Positions 9,705 to 22,748 of a DNA stretch of 64,000 nucleotides are shown here, in pieces. Position numbers and translations under genes: made by a program. Each line of letters begins with the position of its first letter. Position 1 is the stretch's first letter. Source of the stretch: Corylus avellana (Eukaryota > Streptophyta > Magnoliopsida > Fagales > Betulaceae); the NCBI RefSeq assembly GCF_901000735.1, contig NC_081543.1:18823970-18887969 (forward strand), written 5' to 3'. The notes below the pieces were generated by a model. That model did no database searches and was not told where the DNA came from. It worked only from the letters and a program-made list of their open reading frames with translations.

Positions 9705-12700
9705 TTATATAATAGCTCTCCCCACATTTCCAATATTCCACCCCCTCTCCTTTTCCTTTCGAATCTGCTTCTGCTGAGATTCTTTCATTCCAGTTCTTTT
9801 GTTATTGCCCTGATGAAACACTCTATGTCCCATCTTCCCTCGACTTCCAATAGAGACTCTAACCTTCTCCAACCCAACATTTATACCACCCTTTCTCATG
9901 TGCTGCTGCATTGGAGACTTTATCTGCATTTTCCTTTGTAGGCTTTGTCTCAATATGCTGCTTAGCTTCTTGTTACTTCCAATTTTTGTTCTTTTAGGAC
10001 TATCACAAGGAGTCTGTTCAGGCAAGCAGTTAGCTTCAAATCCATTTGTGTCTTCTTTCTTATCAGCTTGATATGGTGGGAATGGTAACAATGAAGATGG
10101 GAGCAGGGTTGAGCTCGGTGTACTTGGGAATGGGATTAAAGAGCTGCGCCTTGGAGCAGGAGCTGCTGGTATCCGCTTTGCCATTGTGCAAATAGAAGCT
10201 CTTCCAGTCCTTTTTTGTAATAAGGGTTGTTCAGCCATCCCAATATTGTTTTCCTTCTCTGTAGGATCAATATATCTGGAAAAGCCCTCAGTTGGATGAA
10301 GAGGTATCGACAGGTTGGAACTGTTGTTCTCTGAAAATGGTCGAGTGAGATTTACTTGATCTTTCCCCAATGTACTACTCACAGGATCATTTAGATTCTT
10401 GTAACTTGCTAAGGGTCGATTTGCCAGTGGCGGCCTCATTGGTGCAGTATTTTGTTCTTCTTGCTGATGTTTCATTTGTTGCTGTTGTTGCTGCTCAGCT
10501 ATCTTAGTGTCCACATGTTGACGCGCTAGTTTTCTCTCAATTAGCAGTTGTGATTCCAATTCTTTAACCTTCAATATGAAACCAATTATTATTAGAAAAT
10601 GTGAAAGTAGTTAAAAAAAAAAAAAAAAAAAAGGTGAAATTCCAATTCTGAAAGATGGTTTTCATATACAGTACAGTACCTTATCTTGCAGGTATTTTGT
10701 TTTAAGATCTCTTTCCTTTATCTTCAAATCCAATCCCTGAATTGTTTCCTCCATCTTCTTGATGTGCACATCTTTACTTTTTGCGTCTTGTTTGGTTCTC
10801 TCCACCTGACAAGTTCATGAATGTTTGAGATGCGGTACGCTAACGTAATCAACACTAACAAGCATTATAAATTGACAGAAATTGGATGAAATAAGTTGCT
10901 AACATGAGGACTTTTATACCATCTGTTTGTATTTCAGAAGTTCACTGGGGTCCAGTTGCCTCTTTGCTGGTCCCAATTCTATTCCTCTCACTCTACTTGC
11001 AAAGTTCAGTGAGCAAAGGGTCTCACTTAAATCATTTTCGTTAGGACTGATCTGTACAAACATTAGTGCCTTTGAATCTCCTCCTGACAAATAAAAATCC
11101 ATTCATCAGGTTCTTCATTTATCTAAATGATAACTGATGCTTAAATTGATGGCAACAAGATAAAGAGGACAATAAAAGGAGCAAGCAAATTTCAAGCATA
11201 ACTTCTTTGAGGAACCCGGAGATAAAAGTACCTAGAGAGTCTTGAAGCAAGTGTGTGAGCTTGGAGTTTCTACACATTGAAGAACAAATAGAATAATCAA
11301 CTCCCAAAACCACATATTTAGGCTGCTTTATCTAGACATTTGAAGTTAATAAAGCAAAGGCTACCTGAAAGGGATGTGCGCGCTTTTAGTTGCAAGAGCG
11401 GATATAACATCACCAAGTGCAGAAAGAGATCTATTAATATTTTGGGTTTCCTTCAGTCGTTCACCCTGCACTTCTGTCTTGGTGACTCGCTCGCTTCCTG
11501 CCAGGTCCACCAACCATAACTTGCTTCTTGTGCATTCTCCATTCAACAAATTCTCCCCCTTCACCATCACACAGTGTATACTGTATTATGGAACAACCAC
11601 AATCTCAGGAAACTCTTATCACATCATATTCTGATATAATTAGAATGAATCAACTAAACATGAGATAAACAGACCAGTGGGATCGGCTGCTGTGCTCATT
11701 GGCATTGGTTGAGCCAACAACCCTGGCATTACTGCCAGTCTGTAGAACTTCCCAGACCTCAGTCATGCTGTTAACATGTGCCTCAACTAGTCCTGGAACA
11801 TGATGTATTCCCTCTCCGACTTGTCTTATCTCAAGCCTACAATAACTACAATATAGTGAAAATATATATATACTAGTTTGAAAATCTCAGACTTTGCCTT
11901 CCTTTAGAGAATTAAAATATGTTATAACTGTGAACTTAACGTTAACATACTAAAACATTGATGAATCCGTCAAGTTGTTATTTAAGGTGGAAGTTAATTA
12001 ACCTCATTAATACAAGGGAAAGAACAAGTTCTCCAAATCTTGTGAAAATTCTGATTTCCTTTTCTTTTTACTTTCAAGGTCAAAATGCATTAGCAAAGTT
12101 CAAAGCACATAACTGCAACCATATCCATGGAAATTTCCAAAGAAATTTAAAAAGGTGGAATACAACCATTCCTTACAAGCTTTGAGTGAAAAAGGGTAAA
12201 CATTAAATGGAAAATAGCTAACCATCCCATCCCCTGCCTTACCTTTTCGCAGCTACTCCTGGCTGAGCTCCTGAGACTAGCAAATCTCGTATTTGCTCAT
12301 TGTAGACTTCTAAGACGCTTACAGATACATCATATCGATATAACTTCTGCCGCTCCCTAATTATGGAAAACAGTTGCTTGAGAGTCCTAAAATTTACTCC
12401 ACGAGCTTCTTCTGTACCCTCCATTGTAAATGTTTTTCCTGTTCCAGTCTGCCCATAAGCAAATATGCAGACATTGAACCCATCTAGAACTGAGGTTACA
12501 AATGGAGCAGTGTCTTGAAATACATCGGCTTGACATACAAGCAAAAAACAATAAATACATCGTTAATTACGTGTTCTTTTAATCAATTCATAAAAATAAC
12601 CTTTCACTTGAACTATTGGCTTGTAATTACCTTGGGTTGCTTGGTGGCCAAATACAGCATCAAACTTAAAAGTCTTTCTAGGGGCTCCATTTAATCTTAC

Positions 12701-15217
12701 AGTAAGTTCACCATCTTTAGCAGATTCAAAATCAATGGCCATTCCAGCTCCTGCTGCAATTTCTTCAGTATTTAGAGGCCTACACCGGCAAAAGACCCTT
12801 ATGTTTCCTGCAATTATGCAATGTCAGTGAACCTCTTCAGTTTACCAGCCTAGAAAGCATATTGAACTTACAGTTTACCTTTCAACTCCAACATCTTGTT
12901 GTAAATTTCTTTTCGTTCCTTGGCCCCTTCAATAAATTTGATCTTAAGGCCTTCATGTAAATGTGCTTGCTGGTTTACTAATGCCACAAAGCAAAATCAA
13001 AATATTAAAGGGTTGTTGTTGTACATGGACTTGTAATTAGAAATTAGGAACATATGAGCATGCAAACTTACTTGCCGAGTGAACGGTAGCCCTCATTTCA
13101 TCCATATCTGCTAGGCACTTCTTATATGTCCTTGCCTCGTCTGCTAGCTTGATGTGCTCCATTTTCATGATCTGTTATATCAAACTTCTTAAAAGAATGG
13201 AATGAAACTTACATATGATCAAAGAGACATACACCTTTAAACATTTTTTTGTCTGAAGTACTGGTCATGATTTTACTACCTTAAGTTTTCTTGTCAAGTC
13301 TCTCAATGATGAAAACCACTTGCTCTTCTCTTTCACTTGACCCTCAACGGCAAAAGCTGCAAAAGGATGAACATCAATACACTTGCAATAGTTTACACAC
13401 TTAAGAGCCAGAAAAAAGATATTTCCATACCTAAAGATCCAACATGCATTGACTTGCGCATGAGCTCATTCTGGAGCTCCTGCAAAGACTTCCAAGCTTC
13501 TTGGCATTCTCTGCTCTTAACTTGATTCTCCCTCTTAAGTTCCTCCAACATTCTTCTTGTCTCGGCTAGTTCCATTTTCTGACACTCAAAATCTCTTAGG
13601 ACCTTTTGATGATCTCCTTCCACATTGAAGTTACCATTATCCTACAATTGAATTGTTCAATAAGTTTTAATCATCCTAGCTCTTTTACTTACTAAACTAA
13701 AGCTGCTCAATTTTTCAAAAGAGGTATTACTTTTGGTGGCTCACGCTCTGCCAGTTGAGATGCTGCCGTGACTTTGGGCAATTCAACTTCTCGGGAATCT
13801 GACACAACTTTTATTCTTCAGAATTCAGAAAAAGGACTAGCTGAATATAAACTTTTCGAACAAAATTTGAAACCATGACCGTAAAAACAATTAAACTTAC
13901 TAGCAGGAAAGTCTCTCCTTATGGAAATGCCACATAGAATTGGGCTCCCAATCACTCCTTCGAATCTAATGGACAAGCCCTTTTCATCATCAACGAAAGT
14001 ATTAAGGCCAGACACAACTAGAGGCTCATTTCCACCAACACGAGCATATATATCTAGGCAGGAAACAACCTACAAAACAATTAATTGACAATTTTCTCTA
14101 TAATTCGTTACTTATTTCAAAAAGAAATCAATGTAGTGTCTCACTTTCAAGGCTTCTCACCTTTTTCTCTTGTATATAGACATCAAACACTCTCATCCCG
14201 GGAGGGCCCTCTGTGAAAACAATCTCTGCAAAGTGCAGATCGACAACATAACCGCCAGACCCCACGGATCGAAAGTTGTACGAAAAATTCCCAAAGCGCG
14301 CTGATTGGTAAAGTAGAGGACATATAGCGTCTGTCCTAACTGTATCACCGCCGTCAAAACAACTGTCCTCCAGAAAATTTATCTGACCCAAAGTCACAGC
14401 TCCATCTTTGGACCCTGCATTAATGCTTAAAACCAGAAGACGATCTTCAGCCCTGAGCGGCGGATAAAGCTCGAAGGAGGCCTCGGGAGAGAACTCTTCT
14501 CTAAAATTTTGGCACAACGAAGTAGAGAACTTTACTGCTGGGGTCTTCTGGGTATCTTCAATTTCAGACCCATTAATGCCATTCTCTAGAGACAGCTCTA
14601 CAGAAGATCCTATGTTCTGATGGAATTTATTCTCCAAGAACTGAGGGAAATCTCCATTGCTGACACCAGAAAGATCGGGCGAGCCGGCACAGATAACCAA
14701 ATCAGGAGATGTTAGGGAAAATCCCAACATGGACCGACCTGAAAAAAGGGGAATGTAGTGAAAACCCTAAATTTTTCCTAGTCAATTACACTGAGTGCAA
14801 AAACCCATTAATTTTTTACTATCAAACGCATCAATGTCTCTTGGGTCATTGGATTTTCTTCCCCTACTAATGGAAGCAAAGCTTTATTTTTGCGCAGAAT
14901 AATGTACACCCATTATTACAATTTCCATTTTTCACAATTCTCAAGAATGGGCTGTAAAGAAAGTAAACAAAATGGTAACAGATATGTCAGCCACATTACC
15001 AAGATATGCGTCGGGATCCGCCATTGTGGAGGTTTGAGAGCTCGGCGATGGAGGGCAATTGTCTGTCAAGAAACGAAATCAAGAAATAAGAAAAGATTTG
15101 GAGGGAGGAGCAGGGTCCGTGGATGGAGAACTTACGGTGGGAATGGGAATTGGAGCTGTCTTGTTGCCAAGAAACGTCTGTGAGAAGAAGTGGGTCATGC
15201 CATTGATTATCCTCCAT
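9705..15217 (-). CDS. KIN14: Kinesin-14 with N-terminal malectin-like domain (KIN-14Q/R type)
   Basis: Sixteen exons: 15217-15136, 14738-14161, 14069-13901, 13798-13731, 13641-13431, 13356-13280, 13171-13072, 12977-12879, 12807-12631, 12528-12243, 11836-11675, 11580-11365, 11269-11232, 11083-10920, 10805-10680, 10568-9705. They total 3417 nt (1138 aa), and every inferred intron has GT-AG ends. Residues ~128-275 form a malectin-like fold (SINAGS near 131, then YVVDLHFAE). A coiled-coil region follows. The motor is near 462-793: P-loop GQTGTGKT 546-553, SSRSH 665-669, DLAGSE 695-700. It is preceded by a kinesin-14-type neck running into [11 protein letters not shown]. The motor lies C-terminal to the coiled coil, as in minus-end-directed kinesin-14s that move along or bundle microtubules. 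The tail has a glutamine run and basic, proline-rich sequence. The order matches the Arabidopsis At1g72250/At2g22610 type. The start ATG at 15217 gives a short first exon whose splice preserves frame. An in-frame non-AUG extension upstream is ignored. Confidence 0.95.
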
Positions 15218-15600
15218 TGTTAAACATAAAAATAAATATGACTGCTTTTGAATGAGCAATCAAAGAGTTGAATTGGGAGCTTTTTGAAAAGGAAAGAAGT
15301 CTAAATGCGTTTGAATCTCTACAGCGCGAGAGATATGAAAAAAAGGGAAAGATTGCATTTCGATCGATATGCCTTATTTGGGACCTAAACGACCGTTGGC
15401 TTTTTGAATTTTGAAATTTCTTAACCGGGCTCAAACATCGTCCTCCTCTCCGAAATAGCGGAGAAGTTGTTGGCCCATGGGCCCAAGGCGTTAGTCCAAG
15501 AGAGGTTTTAGCTCGACTGAGCCCATTATTGTGACCCATGAGCCAGGAAACCCACTCCCACTGGCACCACTGCCGTTTACTTCTCCCCAACTACCAGGCG
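15218..15600 (-). other. 5' flank of the kinesin gene
   Basis: The region is presumed to hold the 5' UTR and promoter. Open frames here (for example the minus-strand one starting at 15590) resemble nothing known and run into the first exon. No convincing TATA box was chosen. Confidence 0.4.
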
Positions 15601-15616
15601 TCGGAATTTTTTTTTA

Positions 15617-15647
<31 letters not shown>

Positions 15648-16679
15648 GGCAAAATAAAATAAAATAAAAATGAAATAGAATAAAATAATATAAAAGAGAG
15701 AAAGATTAGAAAGTAGTTTGGGGTCACTTGGTAGTTAGGTTAGGTAATCCCAAAAAATCCTACTCCAGCCTTAACCAGAACCCCAAAAAGATTTAAAAAC
15801 CCTTTTTGTTTTCCTATGACATTTGGTGAGTTGAAAAGTTGTGAAGGGAAATAAAAAAAAATTTCATGAAAAGCCATAACAAAGGAACTCAAGCCGAAAG
15901 TTTCATGATACAAGGAGGCCCATGTGAGCACAATTAATAATTATAATATTGAGCTTAGGCGGGAATGTTAATCACAACTTTAATAGTAACAATTATTGTA
16001 ATCTATTGATAATGGATATTGGATAACATTCAAAGTTACAATATGAACAAGAAGAGAATAAATACATTTTATACATATGAAAAGGGAAAATGAGGGAGTG
16101 ACTAGGGGAGAGAGTGTAGGGGTGAAAAGGCAGTTAGTACGTAGCTAACTGTAACTGCCTAGAGGGTTAGTAAAATCCACTAACCACCTCCGCTAACCTC
16201 CTAGATGGTTAACCGGTGGTTAGCAGTTAATAACTCTAATAACCGCTAACCACTTTTTTAAAAAAAAATTAAAAATTAATTTTTTCTTTAGAAAAAAAGG
16301 GATAAATGTAAAATTGATCATGTAATTGGCCTAAATTACAATTCACTCCATGTGGTATAACAAATAATTTATAAGTTCTTGTAGTTGGCCTAAATTACAA
16401 ATCACTTATTGTGGTATAAAAAATAATTTAAAGGTCCTCAGGGTATATCAAAATAATGGTTTACTCCAAAAAAATCAATTTACGTTAAGTAACCTAATAA
16501 AATCCGTTACTTTGTCATATCATAACTTTTCCTTTCGACTCAGACTTGGGTAGGTCTTCCTTATACTCGGCTTCCCTCCCAACAGTAAAGATTGTAGTGG
16601 GAAACAACTAGCGCATGACACCACCTGTCGTCTTGGGCAGTACCCAAAACTGTAGGTGAGAAATGTGAAGTTTGCACAA
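15601..16679. other. Non-coding spacer with simple and inverted repeats
   Basis: An (AT)n tract is present at about 15625-15648. 16130-16255 is dense in GGTTAG/CTAACC words able to fold back. 16318-16440 contains a roughly 65-bp unit repeated twice (TTGGCCTAAATTACAA...TGTGGTATAA). No gene was recognised. Confidence 0.5.
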
Positions 16680-17121
16680 GCGAAAATTACAGTTTACCCC
16701 CCCAAAGTTGACTGTTTTTCAATTCGAACGCTAAAGTTTTAATTTTTGCAATCCACCCCCACAAAGTTCCAATTTTTTTCAATTCGACAATATTATCCCA
16801 AAATTCTCATATTGCCCCTGATTTTTATTTTTATTTTTATTTTGTTATTTTTTATGAAAAAGAAAATACAAATTTGGGGGTACAAAAATGGCCAAATGGC
16901 CAAAGGGGTGGCTACGGCAACCCGAATTTTTTTTTTTAATTTTTTTATAAAAAGTAAAAAATAAAAATAAAAATTAGGGGCAATATGAGAAGTTTTGGAT
17001 ACAATTGGTCAAATTGCAAAAATTTGGAACTTTGGGGGGGGGGTGAATTGCAAAAATTGAAACTTTGGCGTTCGAATTGAAAAACGCTGTCAACTTAAAG
17101 GGAGTAAACTGTAATTTTCCC
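16680..17121. mobile_element. MULE-type MITE, 442 bp
   Basis: The termini are GCGAAAATTACAGTTTAC and, on the opposite strand, GGGAAAATTACAGTTTAC. The inverted repeats extend well inward (the C-rich tract near 16695 pairs with the G-rich tract near 17030). Flanks are TTTGCACAA (16671-16679) and TTTGTACAA (17122-17130), a 9-bp duplication with one mismatch. The open frame at 16746-16964 is low-complexity stem sequence. Confidence 0.85.
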
Positions 17122-19226
17122 TTTGTACAAAATAACAAAACTTGGTAGTTACTCTAGTTTGGTCTTAATTCCCTAAACATGCAATATCACATAGAAGGCG
17201 ATTTATACTCTATAACAAGTATTAATGGCCGAAAAAACCTGAGAAAGGGAGATTAGTAAAAGTTAAACTGGGGTTTAGCCTGCTGTTTTGCTACACCCCA
17301 ACCATCGTTAGGCTTCCCAAAGACCCATTCATTGTTCCAAGCCACACAATGCATAGTCACTTAAGTTTGACGATAGATTGATTGTTTTCCCCCATGAGAC
17401 AATTCATGGGCTTAGCACATGGTTGTAGAGAGATCAGATAAGCGTTGTAATAGGTTGTAGATGGTTGAGCTCTTTCAAAGGATTTTTGTTTCGGCGTTAC
17501 CCATGTGAACTTGTGCGATGCCATGCTCGCAAGTCGCAACCATGTTGGAGTAGTGTGGACTCATGAAGAAGGTCGCGTGTCCCTTTAAACTATGGGACTT
17601 TGCTGTTTAACCTACGTGAATCCCATGCCTCAATTGAGCTTTTTTGGCTTTAGTGAAAGGAAGTCGTAAGAAAAGGGTTGATGCGAGTTCATTGAGTGCC
17701 CTAGAACGCTCTCAAAATTAATTAATTCATATTGTTGTAATTAACTGAATTTACTATCTTAAACACTAAATATGAGAGTAAAGTATAGCGGGAATCATAA
17801 CAGAATGATTTGAGCCATAACTAAATTATCTTCAATCAATATCGGTCACTATCAACAATTCAAATACAAAGCTTCCAAAGAAATATAACTACACTAATCA
17901 ACATCATTAGAGTATGCTACGCAAACTTGACTAATGAGCCATTCGCTAAGCATCTTCAACCCAATGAAATGCTCTAACTCAATAGTCCATCAAACCCGTT
18001 AATATGCATAACACCAAGGTATTTCACAAGTAGAAAATTAACTATGTAAGTCCACGATGTAGTAAGTAAATTATCACGGAACTTGTTATAGAATGAGCCT
18101 TAAGTGACAAAACATATCCCCTAAACTTTGACAATTGAGAATGTCATGTGTTTTACAAAATTGATAAGTGTTGCCTCCTTATTATGCCAATAAAGAAAAT
18201 TGATTTATTTTGAATTAGAGTAAGCATAATTCTATGGACAATTCACATGCTTTAATGCATTAATCATACTAGTGGAAATCTTATACATAATTACACATAA
18301 TCATAACTTTTATCCATATGGTCTATTTCAAGCTTTTAACTCCTTTTCGATAGGGTTTGTGTTGTCCCAAGGAACCTCTAGTACAATATTGGTGCCCCGG
18401 TGAAGCATGCATATCTTCCTTGCTAGTGGCCCAACTGGATTTAAACCCGAGTGATCTAAACCACTAACGATTATGTCTATGTGACCACCACTCAAACATG
18501 GTTGTGCCTGTCAACTATAAATCCATTAGATTTAAGGCCAAACATTAAACATAATTCTTTAGACCATAGGAACAAGCCTTTATACCCATATACTCGTCAT
18601 CTGTACATATGATCCACACGACATATGCTTAATTATCATAACTCATTTATCATTTGCAATTATAATTATTTGATGAAAATATTAGGCTTATAAGATAATT
18701 TATTAAGTAAAAAGCATGCATAAAATATCCCATAGTTTATAAAGAGAAATATCCAATTTGAATATTAAACGAATTCATTCATTTCATAACCACCTACTTA
18801 CCTCGAACGCTCATCCTTAATCCCGAATCACTATATGGTGTACTCCAGTATTAGGTATATATCATACTAGAAATCATAATCTTGTGACGAAAACCCTAGT
18901 CATGCATTAAAACCCTAAATTATATTTCGATCTTCGAGGGTCGAATGTTCGATTCTGGCCATAATTTATAATTTGCGGAAAACTCCTATCAAAATGTAAT
19001 CTCAAGCTCAACCACAAGTTCTAACAATCTTAGAAGGTCTAACCAAATTTAACATCATGAATAAAACGGTAGTTAAGCATAATAAAATACAAGACACAGT
19101 AAAAATCATGCTTAAAACCTAATTTAGAGAGTGGGTTTAGCCCCTTACCATATTTAAAGGTCTCAGGTTTGTAAAATTTTATTATATTTTTAAAGCAATT
19201 GTCACGTAATTAGGCGGGATGTTACA
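17122..19226 (-). repeat. Gypsy LTR-like sequence (left boundary unresolved)
   Basis: The right edge reads GGCGGGATGTTACA and is followed by a pyrimidine-rich TTCTCCTCTCTTT. Read on the minus strand, this is a polypurine tract followed by an LTR starting TGTAACATCCCGCC, a common layout for plant gypsy elements. I could not find a matching left end, so the LTR may start anywhere between about 17,600 and 17,900. The 17,122-17,600 part is unassigned. Confidence 0.5.
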
Positions 19227-19965
19227 TTCTCCTCTCTTTATAAAAATTTTTTACTCAAAATTTCAGCGCAAGGATATTTTCATAAAACTCTTTAAAATTT
19301 TAAAAGTACATTTACTAATCAAGACTAAATTGAAATTGTAGATTTATCGTTAAAATTCATGATCCATCCAGAATGATAATTATCCAAAAGTTGCCACCTC
19401 CATGTGGAAACTGTTTTCAAATGCAACCAAACAAAGATAATAATAACAAACATCCAAAGGTTATAATTGTTTGAAACACTCCCACAATACCATAGTCAAC
19501 TGCCTACGGTCAACCTTATAGTCATAAATAACACATAATAAGACTAACTAAAAGAAGTGATGTCAACTACACACAAAGCTCTGCCACCGGTGAAGAAATT
19601 GTCGCTATGGGGAAAGTTATCTGTTGAGCAATCCAATTCCTCTCTTCCCTACATCCGTCGCCCATCTGCCCTGCACCACAATGAAGGCTGCAATAAGCTA
19701 ACCTAGCTCCTGTCACAGCAGCGTGATCTCCTTCTGCTACTGGATCAACATTTGTGGTAGGTATTAGAAATTGGTCTCATTCTGTGTTCAAAACTTTGGT
19801 TATAAAACTTCTTCATCACCTAGGTGTTTTGGTGTGTAAAAGCTCGGGTTTTAGTAGATTTTGTGCTTACCATCAAATGGACGTCCTAATGTACATGTCT
19901 GAAGCTCTGAAAAGCCTTTCGATGCTCAATCGTCGGATAACCATTTTGACTTCAAAGTCATAGTA
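19227..19965. other. Unassigned sequence, possibly a gypsy internal remnant
   Basis: It lies just inside the putative polypurine tract. No open frame with a recognisable domain was found. Nothing else was identified. Confidence 0.35.
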
Positions 19966-19976
19966 GCTATGTTTGC

Positions 19977-20640
19977 CCCCAACCATGGCTGGCACTGTAG
20001 CTGGAACGGCACTGTTCCAGCTATAGTGCCATCTGACATGTACAGTGCCAAAAAATCACTTTGTAATATTAATTTTTTTTTAAAAAAAAAAAAGCAAAAA
20101 AAAAAAAAGGAGAGAAAACGATGGGGTGGTTCCAGCCACCCCTTGGCCAAAATGGGGTGGCCGGACCACCCCATTTTTGGCCAAGGGGGTGGCTGGAGCC
20201 ACTCCCAGGCCGATCTGGGGGTGGTTCGACCACCCCCATGGCCAAGGAGGTGGTCTGGCCACCCCCTTGGCAAAAAAAAAAAATTTAATATTACAAAGTG
20301 ATTTTTAATATTACTGTACACCGGCCGTGTGGGGTGGCCGAAACCACCCCAGCCCCTTGGGGGTGGCCCAAATGCACCCGGTCCCCTTTTTTTTTCTTTT
20401 TTTTTTTTTTGGCCAAGGGGGTGACCGGACCACCCCCTTCGCCATGGGGGTGGTTCGATCACCGAGGCCATTTCCGTGGCTGGAACACCCCCTTGACTAA
20501 ATAGATTGATTAGGCCGCCCATTTTTATTGAGGGTGGCACAAGGAACCACCAGCGTTCTCCTCTTTTTCTTTTTTCTTTTTTTTTTTTTTTAATATTTTG
20601 CTTTAAAAAAATAATTTTAATGCCCAAAACGACGACTGGG
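19977..20640. repeat. GC-rich, self-complementary dispersed repeat
   Basis: Between two A/T tracts the sequence repeats GGGGTGG / CCACCCC and TTGGCCA words on both strands. Examples are GGTGGCTGGAGCCAC and CCACCCCCATGGCC. It could fold into long hairpins. The left part holds GCTGGAACGGCACTGTTCCAGC, a near-perfect palindrome (19990-20012). Overlapping six-frame open frames rich in W, P, G and H are artefacts of this composition. It looks like a non-autonomous transposon or foldback repeat. I could not define its ends. Confidence 0.6.
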
Positions 20641-21046
20641 TGAGTGTTGTAGTTTTAAAGTCCAAAACGGTGTAGTTTTAACGTGGGGGTATAATGGGTA
20701 TAAAAAAGTCAAACCGTTTAATCTAACTTCGAAAACTGAAAGAGGGGTCTAAAGTGAGAGCAAATGAAAGTTCAGGGGGGCTTAGTGAAGTTTATCCTAC
20801 AAACAATATGCGTGATATCAAACGTAGTATACAAATCCACTACATTTCAAATGTAATAAATGAAAGTGTCATTTTCACACATACTACCAGTTATCCAAAA
20901 TACGGATTACCAAAATGCACCATCGGTTACGTTACAAAACAATTACCAAATCTAACAAGTTAAAAATAGCCTAAATAACCGTCATAGCAGAAAATACGGC
21001 CCCATACAAACCACCAAAATGGCATCAATTCCATTGTCCATGCTCA
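20641..21046. other. Spacer between GC-rich repeat and Harbinger remnant
   Basis: 20,660-20,810 has phrases typical of MITE ends (AAAGTTCAGGGGGGCTTAGTGAAGTTTATCC). The rest is probably the 3' end of the transposase transcript. No gene was seen. Confidence 0.4.
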
Positions 21047-22748
21047 CTACAGGTCGAAAGTGCCATGTTCCCACATATGACGGGCCAGTACATCTCGGAT
21101 TTTTCCCATATATCTCGTGCTGTCGCTTGATTGATTTGGCCGTAACCCACTTGATATATATGGGACTACTGCCCCTGGCTGCAGCACGGTAACATCAACC
21201 CATGGGTTCAAACCCTTTAGAGCTTCCTTAAATAATTTGTCTTCCACTCTAGAATGCTTTCGAATAAAGTTGTGGATTGTACAACAAGCGATTACAAACA
21301 ATCGCTGATACCGGATTGGGTATGGAGGCATTTTCCTCATGATAGGAAAACGGTTCTTCAACACTCCGAATGCGTGTTCCACAACTGACCTCAGCGACGT
21401 GTGTCTACGATTAAATCCCTCCCTTTGATTAATTGGTAAAACCCGTCCTGCCACTATTGAAGATGGTAGCGTTCCCTTCTAAAAGGTGTTAGGAATCCTC
21501 GGTATAAACCGTAACCCGAGTCCACCAAGTAGTAGGCATCTACAAATGAAGTATAATATGTATTAATCATTAGTTAATTTATTCAAATTGTTGCCGATGA
21601 GAACAAATTTCTTTGTAATTTTTGGGAAGCTAGTATGGTACGATACCTTCTACTGGAGTCGAAAATTTTAACCTCGAATCGTTAACGCACATTGTGAAAA
21701 TACGTGCGTCATGCGTGCTCCCTTCCCATCCAGCATAAACATATGTGAAGCAAAGATCCAGATCCACAACACACATGACATTTTGAGTTGTGGTGCACTT
21801 CCTACCTCGGTAGTGAATATGTTTTTTATTTGATACACACGCATCTATTTGTGTTCCATCAATTGCTCCAATACAATCCTGCTAGCAAGAGTGATGTTAA
21901 CAGTAATAACATAGTTGAAATATACAACACATAATTTCGCCTTTAAACAGTAACATCATGAAAGCATCTATTTATCATTTTGGTAAAATGTAAAATACAG
22001 TATTTTGATATCTTACCGCAAACCATGGGTAGTACATAGCGTTATTGGCGACATTGGGATGTGGTAGCGGAACAGGATTGGATTGTAAAATTGATTTCCC
22101 CAATTGACAAAGTGCTCTTGCCGATTTTATAACATAAACGCTTACGAAGTATGTTGATCGTTGTAACCTGTCAGCCACGGATCGACAAGACCAACCTTGT
22201 GACATGACCAAACAAAATGCAGCCAGTTGCTTTGTTAACTGAACAGCTCGGGTGTGGCGTAAAAGCCCATTTTGTTCTAATGTGTTACAAAGAGCAATGT
22301 AAGTGGCTGACCACATTCTAAATCACTCATAGCATATATTCTAGTTAGGATTGTGCAACACCCAATGTACCCACATCGCTCCTGTGAGACCAGAAGTCCT
22401 TTGAGGTACACCTATCCTTCGCTTACCTTTTAACCTAAATTTCAATTCATGCAGTTCTAGTTGCAATCCCATGATTTTTAGCTCCATCTCCTAAAGGGCC
22501 AAATCACTCATTACATCATCCGTGCCATCACCATCCATGCCATCATCATCGCTTACGCCACCCACATCGGCATCTGGATCGATAGTAGGATCATAAGACT
22601 GTTCCAGTGTATCGTACCAATGTTGATAAATGTAATCTGGATTGTCAGGTCCCCACTCACCCATGTCTATGTCATCCTCGTCTATGTCATACATGTCTAT
22701 ATCATTCATGGAATCATCACTCATGTCTACGTCTCCTACGACATTCAA
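21047..22748 (-). pseudogene. PIF/Harbinger DDE transposase (HARBI1-like nuclease), broken
   Basis: Three exons fit: about 22748-22017, 21878-21647 and 21539-21047. Exon 1 has an acidic N-terminus, then ELELHELKF-type helix and the LCNTLEQNGLLR segment. Exon 2 carries GAIDGTQI (first catalytic Asp) and GWEGSTHDARIF (second Asp). Exon 3 carries VEHAFGVLKNRFP (catalytic Glu). So the D-D-E residues survive. The reading frame does not: in-frame stops lie at 22491-22493, 22341-22343, 22323-22325 and 21454-21456, and a frameshift near 21450 separates DAYYLVDSGYGLYRG from the C-terminal part. The family excises and inserts Harbinger DNA in the nucleus together with a Myb-like partner, which is present upstream on the same strand. 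No clear terminal inverted repeats were found. Confidence 0.87.

Noticed and set aside
15207..15590. N-terminal extension of the kinesin or a separate 127-codon gene
   Set aside because: The frame overlaps the first exon in a different reading frame and has no known motif; the ATG at 15217 gives a model that closes in frame.
17122..19226. Calling a complete gypsy element here
   Set aside because: Only one plausible LTR edge with a polypurine-like tract is visible; the second LTR, primer site and pol are missing.
19926..20627. A 233-codon minus-strand frame and several others
   Set aside because: Low-complexity translations of the self-complementary GC-rich repeat and homopolymers; no domain.
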